The notes: generated by a model from the letters alone, not told the origin. DNA of 57,515 nt from CAWBVG01 sp963792175 (GCA_963792175.1 CAWBVG010000025.1:1-57515), one strand, 5' to 3'. Numbered from the stretch's first letter, positions 34,382 to 44,174 are shown. A program made the numbers and translations.

Positions 34382-34399
34382 ATATACTCGCCGGACCGC

Positions 34400-35704
34400 A
34401 TGCGCGCAGTTGACGTGATCATGAAGAAGCGGGATGGCGGCGCGCTGTCCCGCGAGGAGATCCGATTCTTCGTCGATGGTGTCACCGCCGGGACACTGCC
34501 GGAGTATCAGGCGTCCGCGCTCCTGATGGCGATTCTCCTTCGCGGCATGAGCGCCGAAGAGACCGCCTGGCTCACCGACGCGATGGTGCATTCCGGCGTG
34601 CGCGTCGATCTCGCCGATGTCCCTGGGGTCAAGGTCGACAAGCACAGTACGGGCGGCGTTGGCGACAAGACGTCGCTGATTCTGGCGCCGCTGGCGGCCG
34701 CGTGCGGTGTGCCGGTGCCGATGATGTCGGGCCGCGGCCTGGGCCACACCGGCGGCACGCTCGACAAGCTCGAAGCCATTCCCGGGTTCCGCGTGAATCT
34801 GTCGCTGGACGAGATGAAAGCCGCCTTGCGTCGGACGGGCTGCGCGATGATCGGCCAGACCGCGCAGATCGCGCCGGCGGACAAGAAACTGTATGCGCTG
34901 CGCGACGTGACCGGCACGGTCGAGAGTATCCCGCTGATCAGCGCGTCGATCATGAGCAAGAAGATCGCCGAGGGCATCGACGCGCTGGTGCTGGATGTCA
35001 AGACGGGCAGCGGCGCGTTCATGAAAACCGAAGCCGACTCCCGCAAGCTTGCCGAATCGCTGGTGTCGATCGGCAACGCATCCGGCGTGAAGACCGAGGC
35101 GGTGATCACGGCCATGGACGCCCCGCTCGGTCGCGCGGTTGGCAACGCGCTCGAGGTGGTCGAGTGCATCGATGTGCTGAAGGGCGGGGGCCCCTCGGAT
35201 CTCGTGGACGTGTCGATCGAGCTCACCGCGCGCATGCTGGTCCTCGGCCGCGTGGCCGACGATCTGGCGGACGCCGAGGAGCAGGCGCGCGACGCCATCG
35301 CCTCTGGCGCCGGCCTCGATCGCTTCAGGAAGATCATCGAGGCCCAGGGGGGCGACCCCCGAGTGGTCGACGATGCAGCCCGGCTGCCGCACGTGGCTGA
35401 CCGGCATGTCGTCACCGCCACCCGCGGCGGCTACGTGACACGCGTCGACGCGGAACTGGTCGGCCGCGCGTCGGTCGCGCTCGGCGCCGGACGCGATCGG
35501 GTCGAGGATCCGGTCGACTTCGCGGTGGGCATCACGATCAGCGCGAAGCCCGGCGACGAGGTGCGTGCCGGCGACGCCGTGCTGGAACTGCATTACCGCG
35601 ATCGCGCACGGCTCGAGGCGGCGATAGCCCTGGCTGCGCGCGCGATCACAATCGGCGACGGACGGCCGCCTGCAGCGCGCCTGATCGTCGGAGAGGTGCG
35701 TTGA
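34400..35704 (+). CDS. Pyrimidine-nucleoside (thymidine) phosphorylase
   Basis: 434 aa from ATG 34400 (MRAVDVIMKKRDGGALSREE). The family signature SGRGLGHTGGTLDKLEAIPG and the phosphate/pyrimidine site KVDKHSTGGVGDKTSLILAP are exact, and DVKTGSGAFMKTEADSRKLA follows. The C-terminal barrel-hammerhead domain includes VTATRGGYVTRVDAELVGRA. The length of 434 is that of pyrimidine-nucleoside phosphorylase, which accepts uridine and thymidine, rather than the slightly longer enteric DeoA. It splits nucleosides to base and (deoxy)ribose-1-phosphate. Its stop overlaps the nupC ATG (tgATG), the first link of a salvage operon. Confidence 0.93.
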   Translation: MRAVDVIMKKRDGGALSREEIRFFVDGVTAGTLPEYQASALLMAILLRGMSAEETAWLTDAMVHSGVRVDLADVPGVKVDKHSTGGVGDKTSLILAPLAAACGVPVPMMSGRGLGHTGGTLDKLEAIPGFRVNLSLDEMKAALRRTGCAMIGQTAQIAPADKKLYALRDVTGTVESIPLISASIMSKKIAEGIDALVLDVKTGSGAFMKTEADSRKLAESLVSIGNASGVKTEAVITAMDAPLGRAVGNALEVVECIDVLKGGGPSDLVDVSIELTARMLVLGRVADDLADAEEQARDAIASGAGLDRFRKIIEAQGGDPRVVDDAARLPHVADRHVVTATRGGYVTRVDAELVGRASVALGAGRDRVEDPVDFAVGITISAKPGDEVRAGDAVLELHYRDRARLEAAIALAARAITIGDGRPPAARLIVGEVR

Positions 35705-36945
35705 TGATCGGGATTCTCCAGCCGCTCTTTGGCGCCGTCGTGATTCTGTCGATCGCGATTGCCTGTTCGACGAACCGCCGTGCCATCAACTGGCGCACGG
35801 TCGCCTGGGGCCTTTCATTGCAGGTCGTATTCGCGCTCCTGGTACTCAAGACCGCCGCCGGTCAGCGCGTGTTCTCGACGCTCGGCGCCGGTATCAACAA
35901 GCTCCTGGGTTTTGCCGGCGTCGGCTCGGCGTTCGTGTTCGGGCCGCTCGGCGACAGCTCGGTGTGGGGACGCGTCATGAACGGCGCGCTCGGCCCCGAA
36001 GGCGCCGCGTACGGCGTCATCTTTGCCTTCCAGGTGCTGCCGACCATCATCTTCATCGCCGCGCTGTTCGCGATCCTCTACTACTTCGGCGTCATGCAGA
36101 TCGTGGTGCGGATTTTCGCGGTCGCGATGCATCGCGTGATGGGGGCGAGCGGCGCCGAATCGCTCAACGTGGCCGCCAGCATCTTCATGGGGCAGACCGA
36201 GGCGCCGCTCACGATCCGTCCCTATCTGCCGGAGATGACGCAGTCCGAGCTGATGACCGTCATGACTTCGGGCATGGCGCACATCTCGGGCGGCATCATG
36301 GCCGCCTACATCCTGTTCGGCATCGAGGCCAAGCATCTGCTGACGGCGGTCATCATGACGGCGCCGGGCACGATCATGATGGCGAAGATGATGGTCCCGG
36401 AAACCGAAGTGCCGAAGACGATGGGCACGGTGAAGCTCGACGTCGAAATGACCGACGTCAACGTCATCGACGCCGCGGGGCGCGGCACCGGTGAAGGGCT
36501 GCACCTGGCGCTGAACGTCGGGGCGATGCTGATTTCATTCCTTGCCCTCGTGGCGCTGGTCAACTACCTCCTCGGCTTCGCGCACCTGAGCATGCAGCAG
36601 ATTTTCGGCTGGGTGTTCGCGCCGGTCGCCTGGAGCATGGGCGTGCCGTGGAGAGACGCGCCGATCATCGGCAACCTGCTCGGCACGCGAATGGTGCTCA
36701 ATGAATTCGTCGCCTATTCACAACTGGGGCCGCTGAAGGCGACGCTGGATCCCAAGTCGTTCACGATCGCCACGTTTGCGCTCTGCGGCTTCGCGAACTT
36801 CAGCTCGATCGGCATTCAGATCGGCGGCATCGGCGCGTTGGCGCCGAACCGCCGCCACGACCTGGCGCGCCTGGGGCTCCGCGCGATGTTCGCGGGGACG
36901 CTGGCGAACTTCATGACCGCGACGATCGCGGGGTTCCTGCTTTGA
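35704..36945 (+). CDS. nupC: Concentrative nucleoside transporter NupC family
   Basis: 413 aa from ATG 35704. It is a multi-spanning protein with the CNT signatures AEPSGASGA-like region (MGASGAESLNVAASIFMGQT), EAPLTIRPYLPEMTQSELM, TSGMAHISGGIMAAYILFGI and the closing ALCGFANFSSIGIQIGGIG. It couples uptake of nucleosides to H+ or Na+. The position between pyrimidine and purine nucleoside phosphorylases supports a complete uptake-and-salvage unit. A word array fills the next 100 nt. Confidence 0.95.
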   Translation: MIGILQPLFGAVVILSIAIACSTNRRAINWRTVAWGLSLQVVFALLVLKTAAGQRVFSTLGAGINKLLGFAGVGSAFVFGPLGDSSVWGRVMNGALGPEGAAYGVIFAFQVLPTIIFIAALFAILYYFGVMQIVVRIFAVAMHRVMGASGAESLNVAASIFMGQTEAPLTIRPYLPEMTQSELMTVMTSGMAHISGGIMAAYILFGIEAKHLLTAVIMTAPGTIMMAKMMVPETEVPKTMGTVKLDVEMTDVNVIDAAGRGTGEGLHLALNVGAMLISFLALVALVNYLLGFAHLSMQQIFGWVFAPVAWSMGVPWRDAPIIGNLLGTRMVLNEFVAYSQLGPLKATLDPKSFTIATFALCGFANFSSIGIQIGGIGALAPNRRHDLARLGLRAMFAGTLANFMTATIAGFLL

Positions 36946-36952
36946 GCGACGG

Positions 36953-37044
36953 TTCATCACGAAGACGCGAAGGGCCACGAAGAACGCGAAGACGTTTTGC
37001 AAAGATTACTTCGTGATCTTCGTATTCTTCGAGACTTCGTGATA
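36953..37044. repeat. Inverted word array (CACGAAG type)
   Basis: The left arm CATCACGAAGACGCGAAGGG, CCACGAAGAACGCGAAGAC and the right arm ACTTCGTGATCTTCGTATTC, TTCGAGACTTCGTGAT are near reverse complements of a CACGAAG/ACGCGAAG word. They are separated by about 14 nt. It lies between nupC and the purine phosphorylase gene. Confidence 0.75.
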
Positions 37045-37058
37045 AGCCGTCAGACTGT

Positions 37059-37886
37059 ATGAGCTACTACGACGAAGTGAAGGAAGCCGCTGACGCGATC
37101 CGTGCGCGCGTCACCGAAGTGCCGCAGATCGCCGTGGTCCTCGGATCGGGTCTCGGCGATTTCGCGAACTCGCTGAGCGACGCCGTGACGTTTCCCTACG
37201 ATCAGCTGCCGCACTGGCCGGCCTCGAACGTCATCGGCCACGAAGGGAAACTCGTCGTGGGACGCGTCGCGAAAGCCGGCGGCCGCACCATCGCCGCGCT
37301 TGCCGGCCGCTGTCACGTCTACGAAGGGCACGACCTCCACACCGTCACGTTCGGGATTCGGGCGCTCGGCCTGCTCGGCGTCAAGACGCTGATCCTGACC
37401 AATGCGGCCGGTGGGGTGAACACCGGCTTCCGGCAGGGCGCGCTGATGGTCATCGACGACCACATCAACCTGATTGGCGGCAATCCGCTGGTCGGCGCCA
37501 ACGACGAACGGTTTGGCCCGCGCTTCCCGGACATGACCGAAGTGTATTCGGGGCGGCTGCGCACCATCGCGGATCAGGCAGGCAGAGCCATGAACCTGGC
37601 GCTGCCGCATGGCGTCTACGTCGCGCTCCTCGGTCCGAGTTATGAAACTCCCGCCGAGATCCGATATCTGAGGACGATTGGCGCCGACGCCGTCGGCATG
37701 TCGACCGTGCCGGAAGCGATCGCCGCGCGCCACATGGGCATCGAGGTGCTCGGGATTTCGTGCATCACCAACATGGCTGCGGGCGTGCTGCCGCAGCCGT
37801 TGAACCACGACGAAGTGATGGAGACGGCCCGGCGCATCCGGGGACAGTTCATCGCGTTGCTGGAGGGGATCATTGGGCAGCTCTGA
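37059..37886 (+). CDS. Purine nucleoside phosphorylase, trimeric type
   Basis: 275 aa from ATG 37059. The phosphate-binding loop is IAVVLGSGLGDFANSLSDAV. The PNP/MTAP signature region is GRCHVYEGHDLHTVTFGIRA, LGLLGVKTLILTNAAGGVNT. The base/ribose site is GPSYETPAEIRYLRTIGADA, VGMSTVPEAIAARHMGIEVL, ISCITNMAAG. This fits the 270-290-aa trimeric enzymes that act on inosine and guanosine. The last 14 nt overlap a possible TTG start of the cytidine deaminase fusion gene. Confidence 0.94.
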   Translation: MSYYDEVKEAADAIRARVTEVPQIAVVLGSGLGDFANSLSDAVTFPYDQLPHWPASNVIGHEGKLVVGRVAKAGGRTIAALAGRCHVYEGHDLHTVTFGIRALGLLGVKTLILTNAAGGVNTGFRQGALMVIDDHINLIGGNPLVGANDERFGPRFPDMTEVYSGRLRTIADQAGRAMNLALPHGVYVALLGPSYETPAEIRYLRTIGADAVGMSTVPEAIAARHMGIEVLGISCITNMAAGVLPQPLNHDEVMETARRIRGQFIALLEGIIGQL

Positions 37887-38718
37887 CCGCCGTTTGTCGG
37901 TGACGCTGGTGGACGTGCGGCCGGGCAAGGAAGAGGAGTTTCTCGCGCTGGCGACGCGGTTCGAGGCCCTGCTGATTCGAAAAGAGTACGGCCGCGCCGA
38001 GACGATTCGTGACGAGGCCAACCCGCGCCGCTTTTATGCCGTGCGCCACTGGAGCGATATCTCGGCCGCCGAACGCTGCCACGGCGATCCGGAAGTGCAG
38101 CTGCTGACGGCGCAGCTGTACCAACTGGCGCGCATCACCCACGTCGTCAACGGCGTCCGCAGGCCGGACGCGGCCAAGCTCCTGACCGGCGATCGTCGCG
38201 CGCGTGTCGAAGCCGACCGGCGCACCGGATTCGATCGCCGGCACCACAACCTGGGCCGCTCGGCCGGCGACCAGCGCAACGGCGTGGAGCGGCGGCTCGG
38301 TCCGCGCCGCCTGCGCGATCGCGGCGGTGAAGGACCGATCGATCTGGTGGCCGCTGCCCGCCGGGCGCGTGAGAATGCCGACGCCGCCTTCTCGCATTTC
38401 AAGGTCGGCGCCGCGCTCGAGGCCGCCGACGGCACGGTCGTCGCTGGCTGCAATATCGAGAACGCCACCTACGGCCTGACCATCTGCGCCGAACGGGTGG
38501 CCATGTTCAAAGCGCTGTCCGACGGCCACCGCGCCTTCACGAGAATCGCCATCGTGGCCGACACCGACTCGCCGACGCCGCCATGCGGCGCGTGCCGCCA
38601 GATCCTCTGGGAGTTCGGCGGCAACCTCGAGGTGCATCTGGCCAACATGCACGAGCACAAGGGCGTCCATCAGCTGAAGGACCTCCTGCCGCTGCCGTTC
38701 GACGCGCGGCTGCTCTAA
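37873..38718 (+). CDS. cdd: Cytidine deaminase fused to an ABM-like N-terminal domain
   Basis: 281 aa from TTG 37873 (start uncertain; GTG 37900 is possible). Residues about 8-95 look like a dimeric alpha-beta barrel (antibiotic-biosynthesis-monooxygenase type): LSVTLVDVRPGKEEEFLALA, then RRFYAVRHWSDISAAERCHG. Residues about 105-150 are a very basic linker with repeated DRR motifs (TGDRRARVEADRRTGFDRRH). Residues about 155-281 are a full cytidine deaminase: AFSHFKVGAALEAADGTVVA, YGLTICAERVAMFKALSDGH (C-A-E zinc/catalytic) and TPPCGACRQILWEFGG (PCxxC). It deaminates cytidine to uridine for the upstream phosphorylase. The fusion is unusual. Confidence 0.85.
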   Translation: MGSSDRRLSVTLVDVRPGKEEEFLALATRFEALLIRKEYGRAETIRDEANPRRFYAVRHWSDISAAERCHGDPEVQLLTAQLYQLARITHVVNGVRRPDAAKLLTGDRRARVEADRRTGFDRRHHNLGRSAGDQRNGVERRLGPRRLRDRGGEGPIDLVAAARRARENADAAFSHFKVGAALEAADGTVVAGCNIENATYGLTICAERVAMFKALSDGHRAFTRIAIVADTDSPTPPCGACRQILWEFGGNLEVHLANMHEHKGVHQLKDLLPLPFDARLL

Positions 38719-38826
38719 GGGTTCTAAAGTTCTAGGTTCCAAAGTTCTAGGGTTCAAAGTCCTAAGGTTCTCAGCTCTGATCGAACCGAACCGAGACCTC
38801 TAGAACCCTAGAACCTTAGAACCCTA
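38719..38826. repeat. Inverted word array (GGTTCTAAAGTTCTAG type)
   Basis: The left arm 38719-38772 repeats GTTCTAAA, GTTCTAG, GTTCCAAA, GTTCTAGG, GTTCAAA. The right arm 38797-38826 is CTCTAGAACCCTAGAACC, TTAGAACCCTA. About 24 nt lies between. It begins at the cdd stop and ends 14 nt before the mtnA ATG. Its AT content is higher than in the flanking genes. Confidence 0.85.
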
Positions 38827-38840
38827 CGGTACAATTCACG

Positions 38841-39938
<1,098 letters not shown>

Positions 39939-39969
39939 CTTCGCGAGCAGACCGTGATAGAGCGAACTG

Positions 39970-41019
39970 ATGCTGATCCTGGGAATCGAAACCTCCTGCG
40001 ACGAGACTTCCGCCGCCGTCGTCGAAGAGACCGGCGACGCGTCGAAGCCGTGGGCGGTGCGATCCAACATCGTCGCCTCGCAAGTGGCGATTCATCGCGA
40101 GTGGGGCGGCGTCGTGCCCGAGCTGGCGTCCCGCCAGCACATCCGCGACATCTGCGGCGTCGTCGAACGCAGCCTCGAGGAGGCCAAAGCCGCCTGGTCG
40201 GACCTGGGCGCCGTAGCCGTGACGCAAGGTCCAGGCCTCGTCGGGTCGCTGCTCGTCGGCGTGTCGTTCGCCAAGTCCGCGGCAGCGGCCGCCGGCCTTC
40301 CGCTGGTGGCCGTCCATCACCTGGCTGGTCACATCGAGTCGCTGGTGCTGCAGAACGGCGAACTGCCGCTGCCGGCCATCGTGCTCGTCGTGTCGGGCGG
40401 CCACACCAGCCTGTATCTCGTCGAGAAACCTGGTCACTACGAAATGCTCAGCCGGACGCGAGACGATGCGGCGGGAGAGGCCTACGACAAGGTGGCGAAG
40501 CTCCTCGGTCTCGGATATCCAGGTGGGCCGGTGATCGATCGGTTGGCTCGAACCGGCAACGATCGCGCGGTCCCACTGCCGACGACGCGCCTGACGCACG
40601 CCGATCGAAACGCGCCCGAGCTCAAAGGCGATCTCGATTTCAGCTTCAGCGGCCTCAAGACCGCTGTCTTGCGTCACGTGAGGAAGGACAGGGAGGGTGC
40701 GCCGTCCGAGCGGGAGATCGCGGACATCTGCGCCAGTTTTCAGCGCGTCGTGGTGACCGGCCTGCTCGATCGGCTGTTCGATGCCGCGCGGCGCTATCAG
40801 GCGAAGAGTGTCGGCGTCGCCGGCGGCGTGTCCGCCAACAGCCGCCTGCGCGCCGAGCTCGCGGACCGCGGCGTGCGGCGCGAGATGCCGACGTTCCTCC
40901 CCAGTCTCGCCCTGTCGACCGACAACGCGGCGATGATCGCGGCGGCGGGGCTTCGGAAGTTCCGCGCAGGCGTGACGGCGTCGATGGATCTCAACGCCGA
41001 CGCCGCGCTGGTCCTATGA
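39970..41019 (+). CDS. tsaD: tRNA N6-adenosine threonylcarbamoyltransferase TsaD
   Basis: 349 aa. GIETSCDETSAAVVEE opens the ASKHA fold. The iron/zinc-binding HHLAGH lies in LVAVHHLAGHIESL. IVLVVSGGHTSLYLVEKPGH, GEAYDKVAKLLGLGYPGGPV and SVGVAGGVSANSRLRAEL follow in order. It forms t6A37 on ANN-reading tRNAs together with TsaB, TsaC and TsaE, which are not in this window. The TGA stop overlaps the next ATG (ATGA). Confidence 0.97.
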   Translation: MLILGIETSCDETSAAVVEETGDASKPWAVRSNIVASQVAIHREWGGVVPELASRQHIRDICGVVERSLEEAKAAWSDLGAVAVTQGPGLVGSLLVGVSFAKSAAAAAGLPLVAVHHLAGHIESLVLQNGELPLPAIVLVVSGGHTSLYLVEKPGHYEMLSRTRDDAAGEAYDKVAKLLGLGYPGGPVIDRLARTGNDRAVPLPTTRLTHADRNAPELKGDLDFSFSGLKTAVLRHVRKDREGAPSEREIADICASFQRVVVTGLLDRLFDAARRYQAKSVGVAGGVSANSRLRAELADRGVRREMPTFLPSLALSTDNAAMIAAAGLRKFRAGVTASMDLNADAALVL

Positions 41020-41429
41020 TCGTCGTCACCGACTATCTCGTCTTCAACACGAAGAAGCGGCAGGAGTTCGTCCGCATCACGGACGAGATCGCCGCGATCG
41101 TGAAACGCAGCGGCGTCAAGGAAGGCACCGTGCTGGTCTCGGCGATGCACATCACATCCGGTGTGTACGTCAACGATTGGGAAGACGGGCTGATTCACGA
41201 TTTTCAGGTGTGGCTCGAGAAGCTCGCGCCGGCGGGTCTCGACTATCGCCACCATCAGACGGGGGAAGACAACGCCGACGCGCATCTGAAGCGCACGATC
41301 ATGGGTCATCAGGTCGTCCTTCCGATCACCGATGGCGCGCTCGATCTCGGGCCGTGGGAGCAGGTCTTCTACGCCGAGTTCGACGGCCAGCGCAAGAAGC
41401 GCGTCGTCGTCAAAGTGATGGGCATCTGA
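41016..41429 (+). CDS. YjbQ family protein (UPF0047)
   Basis: 137 aa from ATG 41016, coupled to tsaD by a 4-nt overlap. The pattern EGTVLVSAMHITSGVYVNDW, TGEDNADAHLKRTIMGHQVV, PITDGALDLGPWEQVFYAEF, DGQRKKRVVVKVMG is the UPF0047/YjbQ fold, trimeric with conserved His and Glu/Asp residues. Members have weak thiamine-phosphate synthase activity in E. coli; the physiological role is unsettled. The usual HTTA segment reads HITS here. A word array begins 3 nt after the stop. Confidence 0.88.
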   Translation: MIVVTDYLVFNTKKRQEFVRITDEIAAIVKRSGVKEGTVLVSAMHITSGVYVNDWEDGLIHDFQVWLEKLAPAGLDYRHHQTGEDNADAHLKRTIMGHQVVLPITDGALDLGPWEQVFYAEFDGQRKKRVVVKVMGI

Positions 41430-41432
41430 AAT

Positions 41433-41509
41433 CGGTCGGGGCTGGGGGCTAGGGGCTAGCCGCTTCAGGTCGGGACCAGGGACTCGGGGCCGTGGGGCTA
41501 GCTGTCGGC
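41433..41509. repeat. Word array (GGGGCTGG/GGGGCTAG), left flank of NUDIX gene
   Basis: GTCGGGGCTGGGGGCTAGGG, GCTAGCCGC, then GGACTCGGGGCCGTGGGGC, TAGCTGTCGG. The reverse-complement words lie on the other side of the NUDIX gene (41957-42030), so the two arms bracket the gene. Confidence 0.7.
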
Positions 41510-41535
41510 CAAGGAAATGTCGAAGGTGTCAGGAC

Positions 41536-41991
41536 GTGAGGAAATACCCGGACCATCCGATCGTCGGCGTTGGCGCCGTGATCATCGACGGCGACCGTGT
41601 GTTGCTCGTCAAGCGCGCTCATGAGCCGTTGAAGGGCGAATGGAGCCTGCCGGGCGGCGCGGTGGAAGTGGGTGAGTCGCTCGAGGCCGCTCTGGTCCGC
41701 GAGGTCCGCGAGGAGACCTGCCTCGACGTGACCGTCGGACCCGTCGTCGAAGTGCTCGATCGAATCGGCCGGGACGCGAACGATCGTGTCGAGTATCACT
41801 TCGTCATCGTCGACTATCTGTGCCGGGTGGCTAGCGGAACGGCGACGTGCGGTTCGGACGCCGAGGAAGTCCAGTGGGCCCAGCGCAGCGACCTGGCGAG
41901 GTATCGCCTGACAACCGCCGCAACGCGAGTGATCGAAAGAGCCTTCGAGATTGCGAGACAGCTGGCCCCGAGCCCCGACTCTGGCCTCTGA
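41536..41991 (+). CDS. NUDIX hydrolase
   Basis: 151 aa from GTG 41536 (MRKYPDHPIVGVGAVIIDGD). The Nudix box GGAVEVGESLEAALVREVRE-ETCLDV fits GX5EX7REUXEEXGU except for the last Gly, which is Cys. VLDRIGRDANDRVEYHFVIV and a helix follow. It is a small pyrophosphohydrolase of the ADP-ribose/mutT-like kind, likely for nucleotide clean-up, in keeping with the nucleoside genes upstream. The last residues (QLAPSPDSGL) are encoded by the inverted word array, so the original stop may have been replaced when the array arose. Confidence 0.88.
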   Translation: MRKYPDHPIVGVGAVIIDGDRVLLVKRAHEPLKGEWSLPGGAVEVGESLEAALVREVREETCLDVTVGPVVEVLDRIGRDANDRVEYHFVIVDYLCRVASGTATCGSDAEEVQWAQRSDLARYRLTTAATRVIERAFEIARQLAPSPDSGL

Positions 41992-42030
41992 CAGCTAGCC
42001 CCGAGCCCGACTTCAGCCCCGAGCCCCGAC
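41957..42030. repeat. Word array (CCCCGAGCCCCGAC), right flank of NUDIX gene
   Basis: GACAGCTGGCCCCGAGCCCC, GACAGCTAGCCCCGAGCCCG, CAGCCCCGAGCCCCGAC: three tandem words complementary to the array at 41433-41509. The first copy lies inside the 3' end of the NUDIX coding region. It also ends 8 nt before the stop of the convergent permease gene. Confidence 0.75.
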
Positions 42031-42037
42031 TGTCCGC

Positions 42038-43541
42038 CTAGTCCCCGCTTTTCGGCCGCCACGCAAAAAACACCGGCACGCCAAGCAGCACGATCGCGAG
42101 CCCCGGCCACGTCGTCGCCGGGCGGTAAATGAACAGGACGAGCAGAATGGCGGCGGCGCCGGCGATATACAGCGTGGGAACGATGGGGTATCCGAACGCC
42201 TTGTACAGGCCGATCGACATCCGGCCGGGTCTGTCGCAGGCGGAAAATGCCGGCGATCGTGAGGATGTAGAAGATGAGGGCGGCGGAGATCACGTAGTCG
42301 AGCAGGTTGTTGTACAGATTGCCGTAGGCGCGCGTTGCCGGGTCGTAGGTACGCGGCAACACCAGGAACACCGCCCAGATGCCCTGGAGCACCAGTCCCC
42401 ACGCCGGCACTTTGGCATCGTTCAGCTGACCGGATGCGCGGAAGAAGAGGCCGTCACGTGCCATGGCGTAGTAGGCGCGCGCGCCGGCGAGAATGAGACC
42501 GTTGCAGCAGCCGAACGTCGACACCATGATGCCGATCGCCATGATCGTCGCGCCGAGGCCCGGAAAGATCGCGTTGAGCGTCGCCGTCGCCACGCGATCG
42601 CCGGCCGCGTGCTGGATCTGATCGAACGGCAACGTGACGAGGTATGCGACGTTGGCGAGCAGATACAGGCCGATCACGACGAAGGTCCCGAGCGCCAGCG
42701 AGAGCGGAATATTCTTGCGCGGGTCCTTCACCTCGCCGGCGGTGAAGGTGATGTTGTTCCACGCGTCGGCCGAGAAGAGCGAACCGGTCTGCGAGACGCA
42801 GACGGCGACGAACAGCCCGAACGCGGTCACCGCACTCAAGCCCGGCACAATCTCGACCGTCCCCCGCGCCGCCCACAGGTTGCCGAAGTTGTCGGCCACG
42901 GCCGTGTGGTTCCAGCCGAGCAGCACACCAACGAGGATCAGCCCCGCGAGCGCGCCGGTCTTGGCGGTCGTGAAGACGTTCTGGATGATCTTTCCGTATT
43001 CGAGCCCGCGCGTGTTGGTCCACGTGAGCAGCGCGATCAGAATGATGCCGACCAGCTGCGTCGTCGACAGCGACAGTGCGTACCCGCTCGACAGGTGGAC
43101 TGGCGGCACGAGATAGCGGTCGTCCGCGATCCACGGGACCAGGGCGCCAAAATAGCGCGCGAACCCGACCGAGACCGCGGCGATCGTCCCGGTCTGAATC
43201 ACCAGGAACAGCGTCCAGCCGTACAGGAAGCCCCAGAGCGGCGAGAACGCCTCGCGCAGGTACACGTATTGGCCGCCGGCCCGCGGCATCATCGCCGCCA
43301 GTTCGCCGTACGACAGCGCGCCGACCACCGTCAGGAGGCCGGTCAACACCCACGCGCCGAGCAGCCATCCGGGGCTGCCGATGGTTCGCGCCATGTCGGC
43401 CGACACGATGAAGATGCCGGATCCAATCATCGAGCCGACGACCACCATGGTCGAGTCGTAGAGTCCAAGCCCGCGGTGGAATTCGGTGTCGAGCGTCGTG
43501 GCTCGCGACTGGGGACTCGGAACTCGCGCGGTATTTGGCAT
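42038..43541 (-). pseudogene. APC-superfamily amino-acid permease, one frameshift
   Basis: ATG 43541 starts MPNTARVPSPQSRATTLDTE. The first helix carries TMVVVGSMIGSGIFIVSADM, the substrate-binding unwound G-S-G motif of APC transporters. About twelve helices follow (GWLLGAWVLTGLLTVVGALS, WGFLYGWTLFLVIQTGTIAA, SADAWNNITFTAGEVKDPRK, IAGIFRLRQTRPDVDRP). At about 42210 the frame shifts and resumes YKAFGYPIVPTLYIAGAAAI to the end WRPKSGD. Restored length is about 501 aa, as in LAT/YcaM-type permeases. It is probably a neutral or basic amino-acid exchanger or symporter. A single indel in otherwise intact sequence suggests error. Confidence 0.85.
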
Positions 43542-43559
43542 AAGATGCGGAAACTTACC

Positions 43560-44126
43560 ATGAATCGAGACGACGCCTGGGCCCTTCTGACCGAGTACAC
43601 CAAGGGCGACAGCCTGTTGAAGCACGCGCTGGCCGTCGAAGCCGCGGTGCGCGGCTACGCCAGGAAGTTCGGCGAGGACGAGGACGGCTGGGGCATCACG
43701 GCGCTGCTCCACGACTTCGACTACGAGCGCTGGCCGACGCTGGGCGATCATCCCAACAAGGGCGCCGAGATCATGCGCGCGAAAGGGTATCCCGAGTGGA
43801 TGATCAGGGCGATCCTGTCGCACGCCACGGAGATCACCGGCGTGCCGCGCGACGGCCTCCTCGAGAAGACGCTGTTCGCGTGCGACGAGCTGGCGGGATT
43901 CATCACGGCGGCGTCGCTGGTGCGTCCGAGCAAGAGCGTGCTCGATCTGGAAGCGAGCTCGGTGAAGAAGCGGATGAAAGACAAGGCGTTCGCGCGCGGC
44001 GTGAAGCGCGAAGACCTGACCGCCGGCGCCGAGCTCCTCGGCCTGCCGCTCGAGGAGCACATCACGAACGTGATCGGCTTCATGCGCGAACGGGCGGATC
44101 TTCTTGGACTGCGAGGAACGCTGTAG
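43560..44126 (+). CDS. HD/HDIG-domain hydrolase
   Basis: 188 aa from ATG 43560; ATG 43545 in the same frame is possible. The motif order is H...HD...H: LKHALAVEAAVRGYARKFGE, WGITALLHDFDYERWPT, HPNKGAEIMRAKGYP, ILSHATEITGVPRDGLLEKT, CDELAGFITAASLVRPSKSV. This is the HDIG/YedJ-like metal phosphohydrolase family of about 185 aa, with an unknown phospho-substrate. It is divergent from the permease, with start codons about 20 nt apart, so the two promoters must overlap. Confidence 0.85.
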   Translation: MNRDDAWALLTEYTKGDSLLKHALAVEAAVRGYARKFGEDEDGWGITALLHDFDYERWPTLGDHPNKGAEIMRAKGYPEWMIRAILSHATEITGVPRDGLLEKTLFACDELAGFITAASLVRPSKSVLDLEASSVKKRMKDKAFARGVKREDLTAGAELLGLPLEEHITNVIGFMRERADLLGLRGTL

Positions 44127-44174
44127 GCGGGATGCGCGGACCTTTTCGGTCTGCCCGACCGTATATCAAATCGG

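Noticed and set aside
41433..42030. Insertion sequence or composite transposon around the NUDIX gene
   Set aside because: No transposase and no target-site duplication seen; the flanks are word arrays of the same kind as at other gaps.
42129..43500. Plus-strand open frame antisense to the APC permease, joined to the HD hydrolase
   Set aside because: The part before 43545 is the complement of the permease; only the 3' part codes for a real protein.
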